Source: Pseudomonadota bacterium (lineage in GTDB: Bacteria > Pseudomonadota > Alphaproteobacteria > Rickettsiales > Midichloriaceae). Taken from it: DNA of 64,000 nucleotides. The position numbers and the translations under genes are program-made. Positions 43,294 to 53,175 of this stretch are shown here, in pieces. The stretch is from the NCBI GenBank assembly GCA_018242185.1, contig JAFECK010000025.1:22269-86268 (forward strand), written 5' to 3'. Under the pieces are notes generated by a model. It ran no database searches. It worked only from the letters and a program-made list of their open reading frames with translations, and was not told where the DNA came from. Within the stretch, counting starts at the first letter, position 1, and the number at the start of each line of letters is the position of its first letter.

Positions 43294-45266
43294 TGCGCAC
43301 AATATATAGAAGAATCAGCGATCTCCTACTCAACACCACTTTAACACGCAAGATCGTTTGGATTGTGGGGGTGATTGTTACCCTGGTTCCAGCATCGTTG
43401 GTAGCCCTGCTAGCCACTGTTTACTATTACATTGGTATAGAGTCACTGTTTAACGAGACTATAGGCACAGCTCTTTCGGAGACGGTGAAAGTAGCTGAAC
43501 TTTACTTAAAAGAACACAAAGACAACATTCGTGCGGATATCTTGTCAGTGGCCAACGATCTTGATCGCAATGCCTATATTTTGAGTAATGATAGCGAGGC
43601 TCTTGAAGGTTTCTTAAATCAACAGGCGTATTTGCGCGATCTTGCAGAAGTGATGCTATTTAATAAAAGCCGGGTGATTTCTTATAGTTACCTGAGCTTT
43701 CCTCTGCTATTTGAGCAGCTAAACGAGAAGTTATTAGCAATAGCAAACACGGGTGAAATAGCGGTGTTAGACACGGACATAGAGGATAGAGTGCGGGCGA
43801 TTATCAAGCTAGATGGTTTTCAGGATACCTATCTTCTGGTGGGGCGTTATATAGATAAAGAGATCCTAAATCATCTGCACACCACACAGGGCTCTGTTAG
43901 TCAATATCAGCAGCTGCGTCAGCGGGTAAAAAGCACCCAGTACAATTTAATAATCGCATTTATAGCTATGTCTGCCGTTTTGTGTATGCTGGCCATAGTT
44001 GTTGCAGTTAAGTTGGCCCGTAAGATTACCTCACCTATTAACCTGCTTGTGAATGCAACTTCGAAGATCAGCTCTGGAGATTTTTCTGCGCACATACCTG
44101 AATTGCAGTGGCAAGATGAAATTAGTACGTTGTCTAAGTCGTTCAATAAGATGACTAAAAGAATAGCTGGACAAACCAATGAATTGTTGCACGCGAATGC
44201 TCTATTGGATGAGCGTCGGGCATTTATCGAGATGGTATTGAAAGAGATTTCCACTTGTGTTCTAGTGCTGGGGATTGATGGTGAGATTAGCTTATGCAAT
44301 GATGCCACGATGGCATTATTGCAGTTATCACATGAGCAATTAGTGGGTAAACACTACAGCAACGTCATGCCAGAAATTACTGACTTATTAGAGAAATCAA
44401 AAGAATCGCCAAATGAGATAATTGGCGGAGCGCTTAATATTGAGCGTGATGGTAAGCTATTACACCTTTTTGTGAGGATCGGCACCGAAGTTAGGGGTGT
44501 GGATGACATAACGAGTTTTATCGTCACTTTTGATGACACCACTAGTATCGTGCGGGCGCAAAAAGCAGCGGCATGGGCTGATGTGGCCCGAAGGATTGCC
44601 CATGAGATCAAAAACCCACTAACTCCGATTCAGCTTGCTGCTGAACAGTTGCGGCGTAAGTTCCAGCCCAAGAAAGGTGAAGAAAAAGAGCTGTTTAGCC
44701 GCTATGTAGATACTATAACTCGGCATGTAGATGATATAGGCAATATAGTTGAAGATTTTGTAAGGTTTGCTAAAATACCGGCTATGAAGCCGATAGAAGT
44801 GGATATAATACAATTAATAGATGAAATAATGTTTTCTTATCGAAATGTAAGCCCTGGTATCAAATATACATTTGACAGAAGCCAGGCAAAATGCTATACA
44901 ATGTGCGACAAGACACAGGTTTCTCAAGTGATAGTAAATCTTCTCAAAAACGCAACGGAAGCTATAGAATCAAAAGCAGCCGCATCTGCTAATTCTTTTG
45001 CTGGTTCTATTAAAGTGGCTTGTGATATTGATCAGACATCCAATACTATAACCGTAAGCGTTACAGACAATGGCGGCGGGGTGGCCTTACCATTGGACAG
45101 AGTTTTCGAGCCTTATGTGACCACTAAGCCAAAGGGTACTGGTCTAGGGCTTTCAATAGTTAAAAAAATAGTCGAAGATCACGGAGGTGATATGTCTATT
45201 ACCAATGATTCGCAAGGGGCTGTAGCTTCTTTCGTGCTTCCGTTAATATCAAACACGCAAAACTAA
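43293..45266 (+). CDS. ntrY: NtrY-type sensor histidine kinase
   Basis: 657 aa. Two TM segments (about 24-48 and 222-245) enclose a periplasmic sensor domain, then HAMP (about 245-300), PAS (about 315-415), HisKA with DVARRIAHEIKNPLTPIQ (His near 437), and HATPase with NLLKNATEAI, TDNGGG and GTGLGLSIVKKI. This is the full NtrY layout; in relatives it phosphorylates NtrX and responds to nitrogen or redox conditions. NtrX is not next to it. Translationally coupled to secD. Confidence 0.92.
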   Translation: MRTIYRRISDLLLNTTLTRKIVWIVGVIVTLVPASLVALLATVYYYIGIESLFNETIGTALSETVKVAELYLKEHKDNIRADILSVANDLDRNAYILSNDSEALEGFLNQQAYLRDLAEVMLFNKSRVISYSYLSFPLLFEQLNEKLLAIANTGEIAVLDTDIEDRVRAIIKLDGFQDTYLLVGRYIDKEILNHLHTTQGSVSQYQQLRQRVKSTQYNLIIAFIAMSAVLCMLAIVVAVKLARKITSPINLLVNATSKISSGDFSAHIPELQWQDEISTLSKSFNKMTKRIAGQTNELLHANALLDERRAFIEMVLKEISTCVLVLGIDGEISLCNDATMALLQLSHEQLVGKHYSNVMPEITDLLEKSKESPNEIIGGALNIERDGKLLHLFVRIGTEVRGVDDITSFIVTFDDTTSIVRAQKAAAWADVARRIAHEIKNPLTPIQLAAEQLRRKFQPKKGEEKELFSRYVDTITRHVDDIGNIVEDFVRFAKIPAMKPIEVDIIQLIDEIMFSYRNVSPGIKYTFDRSQAKCYTMCDKTQVSQVIVNLLKNATEAIESKAAASANSFAGSIKVACDIDQTSNTITVSVTDNGGGVALPLDRVFEPYVTTKPKGTGLGLSIVKKIVEDHGGDMSITNDSQGAVASFVLPLISNTQN

Positions 45267-45274
45267 GGGGAATT

Positions 45275-46324
45275 ATGGCGCATTCAGCAACAAAATCGGA
45301 CTTGCATAAGGTTCCACACCACAATCTATATGGAATTCTTTTTATGCTGCTTAATGCCGCGTCTTTAGCGCTATTGTACGCTATGATGAAGGAAATAACT
45401 AAAGATTTGAGTTCGCATCAAGCGGTGTTTTTATATAAATTTTCTCTGCTCCTAATATTGCTCCCGTGGATTTTTCGCAAAGGCATGAAATCTATTTACA
45501 CTAAAAAGCTCCACCTTCACGTGTTACGGGGCTTTTTTAGTATTGCTGGTTCGCTGTCGCTTATGTATGCCTTGAAGCATATCGAGATTATTGATGTGAC
45601 GGCTCTAGGCTATTTAGAGCAAGTGCTGCTAATCATAATTGGCATAGTATATTTCAAAGAAGGGGTAAGTACCGCGAAAGTAGTGGCAATTACGCTCAGC
45701 TTCATTGGTGCGCTATTCATATTATACCCAGACCTATCCACTTTTAACCAAGGTAAGTATGTGCCAGACTTGCTAGTAACCAAAGACTTTAAGGATATGA
45801 ACTATTATCACTTATTTGTGTTCTTAAGTGTTATTTTATGGGCATCAAACTGTATTGTGATCAAGTTGCTAAGTAAAACAGAAAAGAGCAAAACGCAGCT
45901 GTTTTACGTTATGTTTTTTGCCTCATTATTCTCTTATCCAGTCGCTTTTATGAAATGGGGGTATATGGAGAGCATAGGCCTATATTTACCTAATGAGATT
46001 ATTTCGTTCAGTGAGTCAGGTATTGAAAGTAAACACCTTGGCTACCTAGCTGTTGTCGCAGCGTGTTACTTCACTCACTCGATAGCATTCTTTAAGGCGC
46101 TCAGTTATGCTGATCTTTCCACAGTCGTACCTTTTGATTATAGCCGCTTGGTGTTTACGGGCGTTCTTGGGTTTTATCTCTTTGGTGAGGAGCCGTTATA
46201 TGGCGATTATGTTGGATATGTACTAATTATGGTATCGGGTATCTATTTAGCGCGTTCAGAAGCAGTGAAGCGTCGCAAGCAAATGAAAAAGCTAAGGGAA
46301 ATCGAGGCGGCAGAACATGCATAA
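45275..46324 (+). CDS. DMT-superfamily transporter, tandem copy 1
   Basis: 349 aa, about ten TM segments in two EamA halves. Motifs: SSHQAVFLYKFSLLLILLPW, HVLRGFFSIAGSLSLMYALK and FDYSRLVFTGVLGF near the C-terminus. The layout and RGxxxxxG pattern recall the Sam carrier of Rickettsia, which imports S-adenosylmethionine, but substrate is uncertain. A charged tail of about 25 residues (KRRKQMKKLREIEAAE) follows. Overlaps copy 2 by 8 bp. Confidence 0.83.
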   Translation: MAHSATKSDLHKVPHHNLYGILFMLLNAASLALLYAMMKEITKDLSSHQAVFLYKFSLLLILLPWIFRKGMKSIYTKKLHLHVLRGFFSIAGSLSLMYALKHIEIIDVTALGYLEQVLLIIIGIVYFKEGVSTAKVVAITLSFIGALFILYPDLSTFNQGKYVPDLLVTKDFKDMNYYHLFVFLSVILWASNCIVIKLLSKTEKSKTQLFYVMFFASLFSYPVAFMKWGYMESIGLYLPNEIISFSESGIESKHLGYLAVVAACYFTHSIAFFKALSYADLSTVVPFDYSRLVFTGVLGFYLFGEEPLYGDYVGYVLIMVSGIYLARSEAVKRRKQMKKLREIEAAEHA

Positions 46325-47264
46325 AGAGAACGTTCATTTCGACCCAAAAAAGCTACTTTCAGGGATTATCTTTATGCTAATGCAGGCAATGGCTATGTCT
46401 GCGGTGTATGTGTTGACCAAGACCTTGACTAGATCGCTACACACTCACCAAGTTGCTTTTATGTATAAATTCGCCATATTGCTGGCTATCCTGCCATGGT
46501 GCTTTGTAGGCGGGATTCGGAAGAATCTGCGCACCAGAAAGATAGGGATGCATGTCACTCGCGGTACCTTTAGTATCATGGGCTCGCTATGCTTTTTCTA
46601 TGGACTCAGCAATATTGATGTGCTTGACGCTGCAGCGATCACCTACATGGAACATATCATTATAGTCCTAATCGGGGTTATGTATTTCCGTGAGCGGCTT
46701 AATGCTCAGAAGATAGTGTTTATTGTGGTTAGCTTTATTGGAGCGCTGCTGGTGATACAGCCTGGCTTCAAGGCGTTTAATAAATACTATGTCTATATCT
46801 TCTTGGCCCTGATTTTTTGGGCTATTAATAACTTTGCCATTAAAGTCCTAGGGCGCACTGAGCACACCAAGGCCCAGCTTTTCTATGGCATGTTGATTTC
46901 CTCGTTGCTATCTTTTCCGTTGGCATTGCATGAATGGCGCGATCTTCAATGGTGGCATTTCAAGTTTATTGCAGGGTTGGCGCTATGCTATTTAGTGCAT
47001 TTAGTTGCTTTCTTTAAAGCCTTTAAATATGCGGACATATCTACAGTTATGCCATTTGATTATAGTCGCCTAATTTTTACTGGAGTCCTCGGATATTTAG
47101 TGTTTGGCGAGTTACCTGATGAATTTTCCTATATTGGTTACTGTTTAATCGTGCTCAGCGGGCTATATTTCATGCAACATGAAGCTAGGAGACTGCGGAT
47201 TGCTAGTAAAAAGCTGCAAGATGATAGACTGCTTGAGCTGGAATCAAAATATGAACAGGTGTAA
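46317..47264 (+). CDS. DMT-superfamily transporter, tandem copy 2
   Basis: 315 aa, about ten TM segments. Clear paralogue of copy 1: LHTHQVAFMYKFAILLAILPW, HVTRGTFSIMGSLCFFYGLS, FKAFKYADISTVMPFDYSR and LIFTGVLGYLVFGE correspond segment by segment. It lacks about 25 residues found in the central loop of copy 1. Same style of charged tail. The overlapping start shows the two are co-translated; a heterodimer or two related substrates are possible. Confidence 0.83.
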   Translation: MHKENVHFDPKKLLSGIIFMLMQAMAMSAVYVLTKTLTRSLHTHQVAFMYKFAILLAILPWCFVGGIRKNLRTRKIGMHVTRGTFSIMGSLCFFYGLSNIDVLDAAAITYMEHIIIVLIGVMYFRERLNAQKIVFIVVSFIGALLVIQPGFKAFNKYYVYIFLALIFWAINNFAIKVLGRTEHTKAQLFYGMLISSLLSFPLALHEWRDLQWWHFKFIAGLALCYLVHLVAFFKAFKYADISTVMPFDYSRLIFTGVLGYLVFGELPDEFSYIGYCLIVLSGLYFMQHEARRLRIASKKLQDDRLLELESKYEQV

Positions 47265-47406
47265 TTCGGCCTATGTGCTACCTGGTGCCGCAACCGAGTA
47301 TGCCTTTGTATACCAGTAATTATTAAGTTTTTATTCACTAATAAGCAGTATAGTTCTTAAAGAGGGAATAGTCGGGGTATCTGTCTATTTAAGCCTAATA
47401 TGGCAG

Positions 47407-47435
47407 TTGACCTAAGCCATGTTTTATGCTACTAT
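47407..47435 (+). promoter_or_regulatory. Sigma70-like promoter of the 1747-aa gene
   Basis: -35 TTGACC (47407-47412), 17-bp spacer, -10 TACTAT (47430-47435), 80 bp before the start at 47515. The rest of the 47265-47514 gap shows nothing else clear. Confidence 0.6.
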
Positions 47436-47514
47436 GCCGCGATAGCAGCTTGGGTTAACGCCTTATTTCGTGTATGTTATGTAAAAAGGTGTACCGCAAT
47501 GATGGAGAAAGCGA

Positions 47515-50500
47515 ATGCGTGATAATTTGTTAAATGAGCCAGCCAAGGGTCAGCCGCATAGTTACCATAACGATTTTGAACAAAATCCTGTCTTGCAAGG
47601 GATTCAGGTGTGTGCACCTATACCTCAGCGCGGAGTTGAAGAGGCCATAGCTCTGCTTATTCCGTTGAGTTTTTTCAGTGATAGTCCTACTGACGCGATC
47701 GCAGAGATCAATGAATGGGCCCAGGCTGTGTGGAGCAAAGAAGAGAAGAAGAAAGAAGTAGTAGATCCTCAGGCTCCAAAGCAAGAAGCAGCAAAACTTC
47801 AAGTAAGTGAGGATGAAAGGAATGCCACTCTTGCGATGTTCACCTATATTGCATATGACGTGTGGCGAAAAAAAGGCCAGCGTAGTGAAATACAAAAGGA
47901 GTTGATGAAGTGGCGGGAGGTTGTCAATAAGCTCGCCTCTACTAGGGTGAAGCCGTGGAGTGACGCGCTCCATCTATATACGGTGCTGAAGATCCGTCCA
48001 GAGTTTTTTAGCAAATTTACGGGTGAAGGCAAGCAAATGCAGCAGGACCGTTGGGCATCTCTGGTAGATTTAGCTACAAATCACAGTGAGAGCAAAGCAC
48101 ATGTGCCCCCACAAGAAAGCCAGTATGAAAAGGATTTGCAAGAATTGCGCAATATTGGCACGCCACCACCAATAGATGAATATTTCTCAGGTTATGTGAG
48201 ATATCAGCAGTCTGTGAGTTATCTTATTAGAGACAGGCTGGAAGGAATAGTGCAAGATGCTAAGATTTACGGAATCATCCACGATGTAAAAACTGCAAAT
48301 ATTGCTCTTACAATCAAGATAGACGAAGAGTTAAAAACTGCAGAAAAAATTCGGCGTAATGCCTCTAAAAGTGGCGCATCACTTGATGCCCAGATTAGTG
48401 CACTTGAATTGAGCTTGGACGAAATATACGCGCTACAATCTGTACAAGTACTCTCTATACTCTTGAAAATTAAAGAGGAGAACCGTAATCAGTTAATAGA
48501 GTTATGTCGCAATAGGGCGCAGCGTAAGGGCATCCGTTTTAAGAAAGAAATAATCGATACTTTAAAACAATATGACCAGGCCAGTCAATTCAGTACTGTT
48601 AACAATGTTGCTGCTTTAGCAAGATTAACTAGTGTTGATTTTGAGGCTATACAGCTTGTTGAGAGCGCTTCTAACGCAGCAGAAGGGGTCCTAGATTGGG
48701 ATGCAAAAAACCACAATTTTTTACGGATTGAAAAGGAAATTACTGCCTTAAATCAAATTATAAAAGGCAAAGCAGAAGAGGTAGCGATAAGGCGCGCTCT
48801 AGGTTTAAATGCTTTGTCGGCTGACCTGACGATAATTGGCAATAGAAGGCTCCCTGATAAAACAAAGCTTGCAAAGCTTCTAGAATTTGGCCTAACTGAG
48901 GCTGACATAATAGAGCTCAATTCTGCATTCAAATTTTTTAAAGCAGAAAGTTACGGTCATGAGTATGAATACTTGAAAATCGCAGGGAGTTATAAGCTAA
49001 CCAAGGAGATGCTGCAAACGCTCAAGCGCGCGCAAACCTTCTTTAGAGAAAATATAGTGGAAGGGCCGGAGGGGCCTGAAGAGAGTAGGGCAGAACAACG
49101 AGCCCGCAAGACTAACCTGATAGCGCTTATAAGATTAGCAAAAACTCTCACTAGACAGTGCGGCATCACTGCTACCTCTAAAAAACCAAACGTTGACTTG
49201 GGCATTTGTCAAAGTATCCAGAAGTTCGCCAAACAAGGCTTTAACATGGATATGGTGGAGCAACTTGTTCTAGCGGAATATGCCTTTACTAAAGCCTCTA
49301 CTGTGTCAGGTGTGATCGAAAACGCGGCAACTGGTTTGGATTTACCTAGAATACCAGCAGCTGTCGGAGATACCAAGCCAGAAAATGAGCGAAAATACAC
49401 AGATTCCATCAAAGATACCATACGTCTGTTTATAGGAGTTTTTGGCGGGCCGAAGCTGGGAAAAAAGGCAGCAATCAAAATTCTGCGCCAATTCTATCAT
49501 CAAATGTACGCAAGAAATCTTCATGTTGATGAAAAGGCGTTCCACAAGGCAGTAGAGAAAATTTGCAAGGAAAATTGTGATAAAGGCAGGCAGGCGGTAG
49601 GGCTTTACTGGCAGCAGAACATCAAATTTAAAGAGCACGCTGATGCATTATGCAGTAAAGCTCATATTTCCTATAAAGAATTACTCGCAGTGGACGTGCG
49701 TTATGGCCCTGCTAATGAGAGCGGTGGCAAACTACATTGGGCGTTCAAGATTGATGATATCAATGAATTAAACACAAATATTGCAAAAGCTAGAAAGCAG
49801 GCTTTTGTTATCCAACAGTTTATGCCAGAAATTGATGTGGCGGATATCATATATAGCAATATCTGCGGGCAAGAGGTTCCAAACATAATGGTTGGTGCTA
49901 CTGATGGAACCGATGGGAACAGGGTTGTGCTACCTGCGCAAAAACTGAGCGTGGCACTAGTATGCATGGGCGTGCCAGTAGATATTGCTGAAGCAATATC
50001 TACTGAGCGCATTTCTACTGACGCAACAACCACCAGAGCTCAAACAGCAGAAGAGTTTAATGCAAAGTACGAGCATATTAAGGAAATTCGTAAGTTGCAT
50101 CCACAAGCGGGCATTATTACTCAAGAAGAACTGACATTGCTGGACACGGTAGCAAGATTCTTGTTGCCTGCTAACGCCGAGGAGACAATTATAAATGCTA
50201 AAAAAGCAGAAATTATAAATGCTTGGTTGCCGTTTGGTTCAAATACCAAATATGAGATGCGCCAGGGGCATAAGTTTTCGGATTTTTGTCGCTTGCAGGC
50301 GCAAAAAGTGGTGCTGCATAAGCTGGATTCTGCTACCATTAAAGCCGAGGCAAAGGTTGATAGAAACTTGAAAGATAAACCAGCTCCCACCTCAGCGGAA
50401 GCTGGTTTAGACACAAAGGATAAGGCCGCGCTAACCAAGCTAGCCTTGCAGTATAAGCTCTCTATAGGGCAAGTGAAAGCAATCTGGCTCACAAAACAGC

Positions 50501-52758
50501 TGAAAATTGATAGATGTGCCTCATTACTTGCTAAAGCAAAGGAAGTGGCTGAAAAGCTTGCTAACGAGGAAGCAAAATCGCAAGAGCCAGATGATTTTAA
50601 TGCAAACTTTCTAAGGTCTTATAATAGCCATTTTAAAGAGTTTGTTGACAACACATTTGGTCAAAGTAACACGGCAGTAGAAGATATGGTAAGTTATGCC
50701 AAAGGCCAATATTACTCTGTTAGCGGCATATATGAGGTAGTGCTGCAAGCTCTGATTAATGCTAAAAAAGCAGGTCAAACTGCAATTACGATTGCTAAGG
50801 TTGCCAGAAGTCTGAATACATTCTTCAAATACAATCCTGAGATATCAGCAAATCTTATAGTAAGTGCTTTTATGGAAATATTCAGTGATGCGAGTGATGA
50901 GGAGGCTGCAATAGAGGCGCAAGGATCATTCACACCGCAGGCTCTGTTGAGGCTATTGCAAACCACTGGTAAGACTGTAGAACAATTAACGGGTTATATA
51001 GACACTGCAACAAAATCTAACCGAAAAGCATATGAAAACGCTTTGAACACGCAAGCCAAACAAATGAGTGCTGTTGAAAATGCGGAAGAATTGTGGAATT
51101 TTAACCGCTCACGGGGTTATGCCACTGAATGGCAGATCAACAATACTATCCGCAAGATAGGCGGAGCAGCTAGCGTGCCAGCCCCACCCATACATACCGC
51201 TCACGAAGATTTACATAACTTTGCACATTGGGAAGAGCAACGAACAGACTATTGGAAGAATCCAGCTGAATTTGCGCCAATTTATTCCGCACTAGTTGCT
51301 GCTGATAAGTCAATAGAAGAAGGGGTGGACGGCGTTTGGACGGTGCGTGATTTTGAAAGATTCCGCAATTTACCATGCTTCTCGCTACCGTTGTTTGATA
51401 TATATGTTAGAGCGCACTGTAAAGAACTTCTTGATAACATAATCAAGGAATACGCGGAACGTCGGGGACCTGGGGAAGGCGAAGCTGAGCAAAAAGCCAA
51501 GGCAGCCGCTATACTTCAAGATACGTCAAAGCAGTATGAGTTCCTGTTTCAGCATTACAGGCTTGGAATTTATTTCTCTCCGGGAATTAAATCTGTAAAG
51601 CAGGAAATCGTCCATCAGGTAGCTATAGCAATGCAGCGGGATTACGAATTCAAAACACCAGGCCAGCGTAATATTGATCTGGTGAAGTGGCAGATGCGCA
51701 CCACCTTATCACAACTGCCAAAAGCTTTAGTTGGCTTGCCGATGGCGGTTTATTATTTAGCTAGTACTGGCATAGCCGGTACTTATTCTGTACATAAACG
51801 AAAGGACTTTGAACTAGAGAGTGCAGGTGCCACCAATAAGAAGTGGTATTATTGGAGCATGGCAGGGGAGCATGTTGGTGATCAACTAGGTGGTGGTTTA
51901 GTAACGCTTGCTAAAATTGCCTTGGTGGTAGTTGTTATAGGTTGCTCAGGTCTCTTGATAAAAGAAGCTTTCCATCGGTTTGCAGCAAAAGCCATGGATG
52001 TTTCTTGGTCGCTAGTTTGGAGTAGTATATCCAAGCATATGCAAGATACCATGCTTGCGCATGCGTGGAGAATGCTGCTGTATCAGAATGATCCGTTGAT
52101 GACAGTAGGGCAATTACAAGACCTGACTACCGTGAGCGTATCTACAAGCAATACCGTGGGCGGGGTGTCAATAGCTGCTGTATTAGTTAATGTTTTGTCT
52201 GCCTTCAGCTTAGCCTTTACTGCCGCGAGCCTATACTCTATATCTTCCAGATATACAGAGTACAAAAAGCTACAAACACTCAAAGGTGAGAAACCTGATA
52301 GATACGTAACATTTCAATTCGTAGTGTTTATTCCAATGAGCCTAGTGCCTCTAGTATGGCATGTTACGGATGTTTCCTCTCTTATGGAATTGCTGCAACT
52401 TAATCTTGACGCAGCGCTGATAACCAAGTCGGTCTTGCTATTATGTAGCTCAGGTATCGTGTTTGCTATCACAAGTTCTGCTAGTAAAACGTGGAGCAAG
52501 GCGGAAAACCCGCTGGAGGTGATATGGGATAACCTTACCAAAGAAAATAAGCGTAATGATCTGCTGGGGCGTCCTGAATTTCAGCCGACTCCTCCTGTGC
52601 CAGCTACTCAGACTCCTCAAGAAAGCGGGCCGGTTTATGGTCCTGCACTGCCACCTGAGTCCCAGCAGACTACTACTGCGAAAGTAAGCGTTGATAAAGG
52701 AGCGATGCAAAATATGAGAAAAGCGGCGCTTGGTAGTGATGAGAATATACAGCTATAA
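47515..52758 (+). CDS. Giant membrane-anchored helical protein (1747 aa), unknown function
   Basis: No family recognised. Residues 1-1400 are soluble, mostly helical, rich in Lys, Glu, Ala and Ile, without signal peptide, P-loop or other motif I can name. About five hydrophobic segments follow: near 1404-1426, 1459-1485, 1549-1575, 1596-1618 and 1638-1655. The tail (about 1690-1747) is Pro/Gln/Thr-rich (PPVPATQTPQ). Length without any stop over 5.2 kb and its own promoter leave no doubt it is a gene. An EVE-domain gene follows after 9 bp. The plan, a large N-terminal body tethered by a C-terminal multi-TM domain, is shared with the 1888-aa protein opposite. Confidence 0.85.
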   Translation: MRDNLLNEPAKGQPHSYHNDFEQNPVLQGIQVCAPIPQRGVEEAIALLIPLSFFSDSPTDAIAEINEWAQAVWSKEEKKKEVVDPQAPKQEAAKLQVSEDERNATLAMFTYIAYDVWRKKGQRSEIQKELMKWREVVNKLASTRVKPWSDALHLYTVLKIRPEFFSKFTGEGKQMQQDRWASLVDLATNHSESKAHVPPQESQYEKDLQELRNIGTPPPIDEYFSGYVRYQQSVSYLIRDRLEGIVQDAKIYGIIHDVKTANIALTIKIDEELKTAEKIRRNASKSGASLDAQISALELSLDEIYALQSVQVLSILLKIKEENRNQLIELCRNRAQRKGIRFKKEIIDTLKQYDQASQFSTVNNVAALARLTSVDFEAIQLVESASNAAEGVLDWDAKNHNFLRIEKEITALNQIIKGKAEEVAIRRALGLNALSADLTIIGNRRLPDKTKLAKLLEFGLTEADIIELNSAFKFFKAESYGHEYEYLKIAGSYKLTKEMLQTLKRAQTFFRENIVEGPEGPEESRAEQRARKTNLIALIRLAKTLTRQCGITATSKKPNVDLGICQSIQKFAKQGFNMDMVEQLVLAEYAFTKASTVSGVIENAATGLDLPRIPAAVGDTKPENERKYTDSIKDTIRLFIGVFGGPKLGKKAAIKILRQFYHQMYARNLHVDEKAFHKAVEKICKENCDKGRQAVGLYWQQNIKFKEHADALCSKAHISYKELLAVDVRYGPANESGGKLHWAFKIDDINELNTNIAKARKQAFVIQQFMPEIDVADIIYSNICGQEVPNIMVGATDGTDGNRVVLPAQKLSVALVCMGVPVDIAEAISTERISTDATTTRAQTAEEFNAKYEHIKEIRKLHPQAGIITQEELTLLDTVARFLLPANAEETIINAKKAEIINAWLPFGSNTKYEMRQGHKFSDFCRLQAQKVVLHKLDSATIKAEAKVDRNLKDKPAPTSAEAGLDTKDKAALTKLALQYKLSIGQVKAIWLTKQLKIDRCASLLAKAKEVAEKLANEEAKSQEPDDFNANFLRSYNSHFKEFVDNTFGQSNTAVEDMVSYAKGQYYSVSGIYEVVLQALINAKKAGQTAITIAKVARSLNTFFKYNPEISANLIVSAFMEIFSDASDEEAAIEAQGSFTPQALLRLLQTTGKTVEQLTGYIDTATKSNRKAYENALNTQAKQMSAVENAEELWNFNRSRGYATEWQINNTIRKIGGAASVPAPPIHTAHEDLHNFAHWEEQRTDYWKNPAEFAPIYSALVAADKSIEEGVDGVWTVRDFERFRNLPCFSLPLFDIYVRAHCKELLDNIIKEYAERRGPGEGEAEQKAKAAAILQDTSKQYEFLFQHYRLGIYFSPGIKSVKQEIVHQVAIAMQRDYEFKTPGQRNIDLVKWQMRTTLSQLPKALVGLPMAVYYLASTGIAGTYSVHKRKDFELESAGATNKKWYYWSMAGEHVGDQLGGGLVTLAKIALVVVVIGCSGLLIKEAFHRFAAKAMDVSWSLVWSSISKHMQDTMLAHAWRMLLYQNDPLMTVGQLQDLTTVSVSTSNTVGGVSIAAVLVNVLSAFSLAFTAASLYSISSRYTEYKKLQTLKGEKPDRYVTFQFVVFIPMSLVPLVWHVTDVSSLMELLQLNLDAALITKSVLLLCSSGIVFAITSSASKTWSKAENPLEVIWDNLTKENKRNDLLGRPEFQPTPPVPATQTPQESGPVYGPALPPESQQTTTAKVSVDKGAMQNMRKAALGSDENIQL

Positions 52759-52767
52759 GGTACTAAT

Positions 52768-53175
52768 ATGCAATATTGGCTGCTTAAAAGCGAACCTGAG
52801 GAATACTCCTGGGATGATCTAGTGCGCCAAGGCCGCGGTGTTTGGGACGGCGTTCGTAACCCTCAAGCAGCTAATTACATGCGACAGATGCGTCTTAAAG
52901 ATCTGGCGTATTTTTATCATACAGGCAAGGAGAAGGCTATTGTTGGGGTTATGGAAGTGGTGCGCACTGCATTCCCTGACCCTACTGATTCTGCTGCACG
53001 CTTTGTGGCTATAGAAGTGCTCCCATTGCAGAAGCTGGCAAACCCGGTATCTTTGAGCGTGATGCGGCAGGACAGCGCACTTGCAGGCCTCCTAATTTTA
53101 AGACAGCCGCGTCTATCAGTTGCTCCAGTCTCTACAAAGCAATGGCAGAGAATTTTGCAGCTATCTTGTCTTTAG
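52768..53175 (+). CDS. EVE-domain protein
   Basis: 135 aa, one EVE domain (YTH-like fold that binds modified bases). Signature: MQYWLLKSEPEEYSWDDL, VWDGVRNPQAANYMRQM, DLAYFYHTG and GVMEVV, as in thymocyte nuclear protein 1 and bacterial stand-alone EVE proteins. Such proteins often occur near defence or modification genes. AAGG before the ATG, 9 bp after the 1747-aa gene, so cotranscribed with it. Its last 44 bp overlap the 3' end of the convergent 1888-aa gene. Confidence 0.92.
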   Translation: MQYWLLKSEPEEYSWDDLVRQGRGVWDGVRNPQAANYMRQMRLKDLAYFYHTGKEKAIVGVMEVVRTAFPDPTDSAARFVAIEVLPLQKLANPVSLSVMRQDSALAGLLILRQPRLSVAPVSTKQWQRILQLSCL

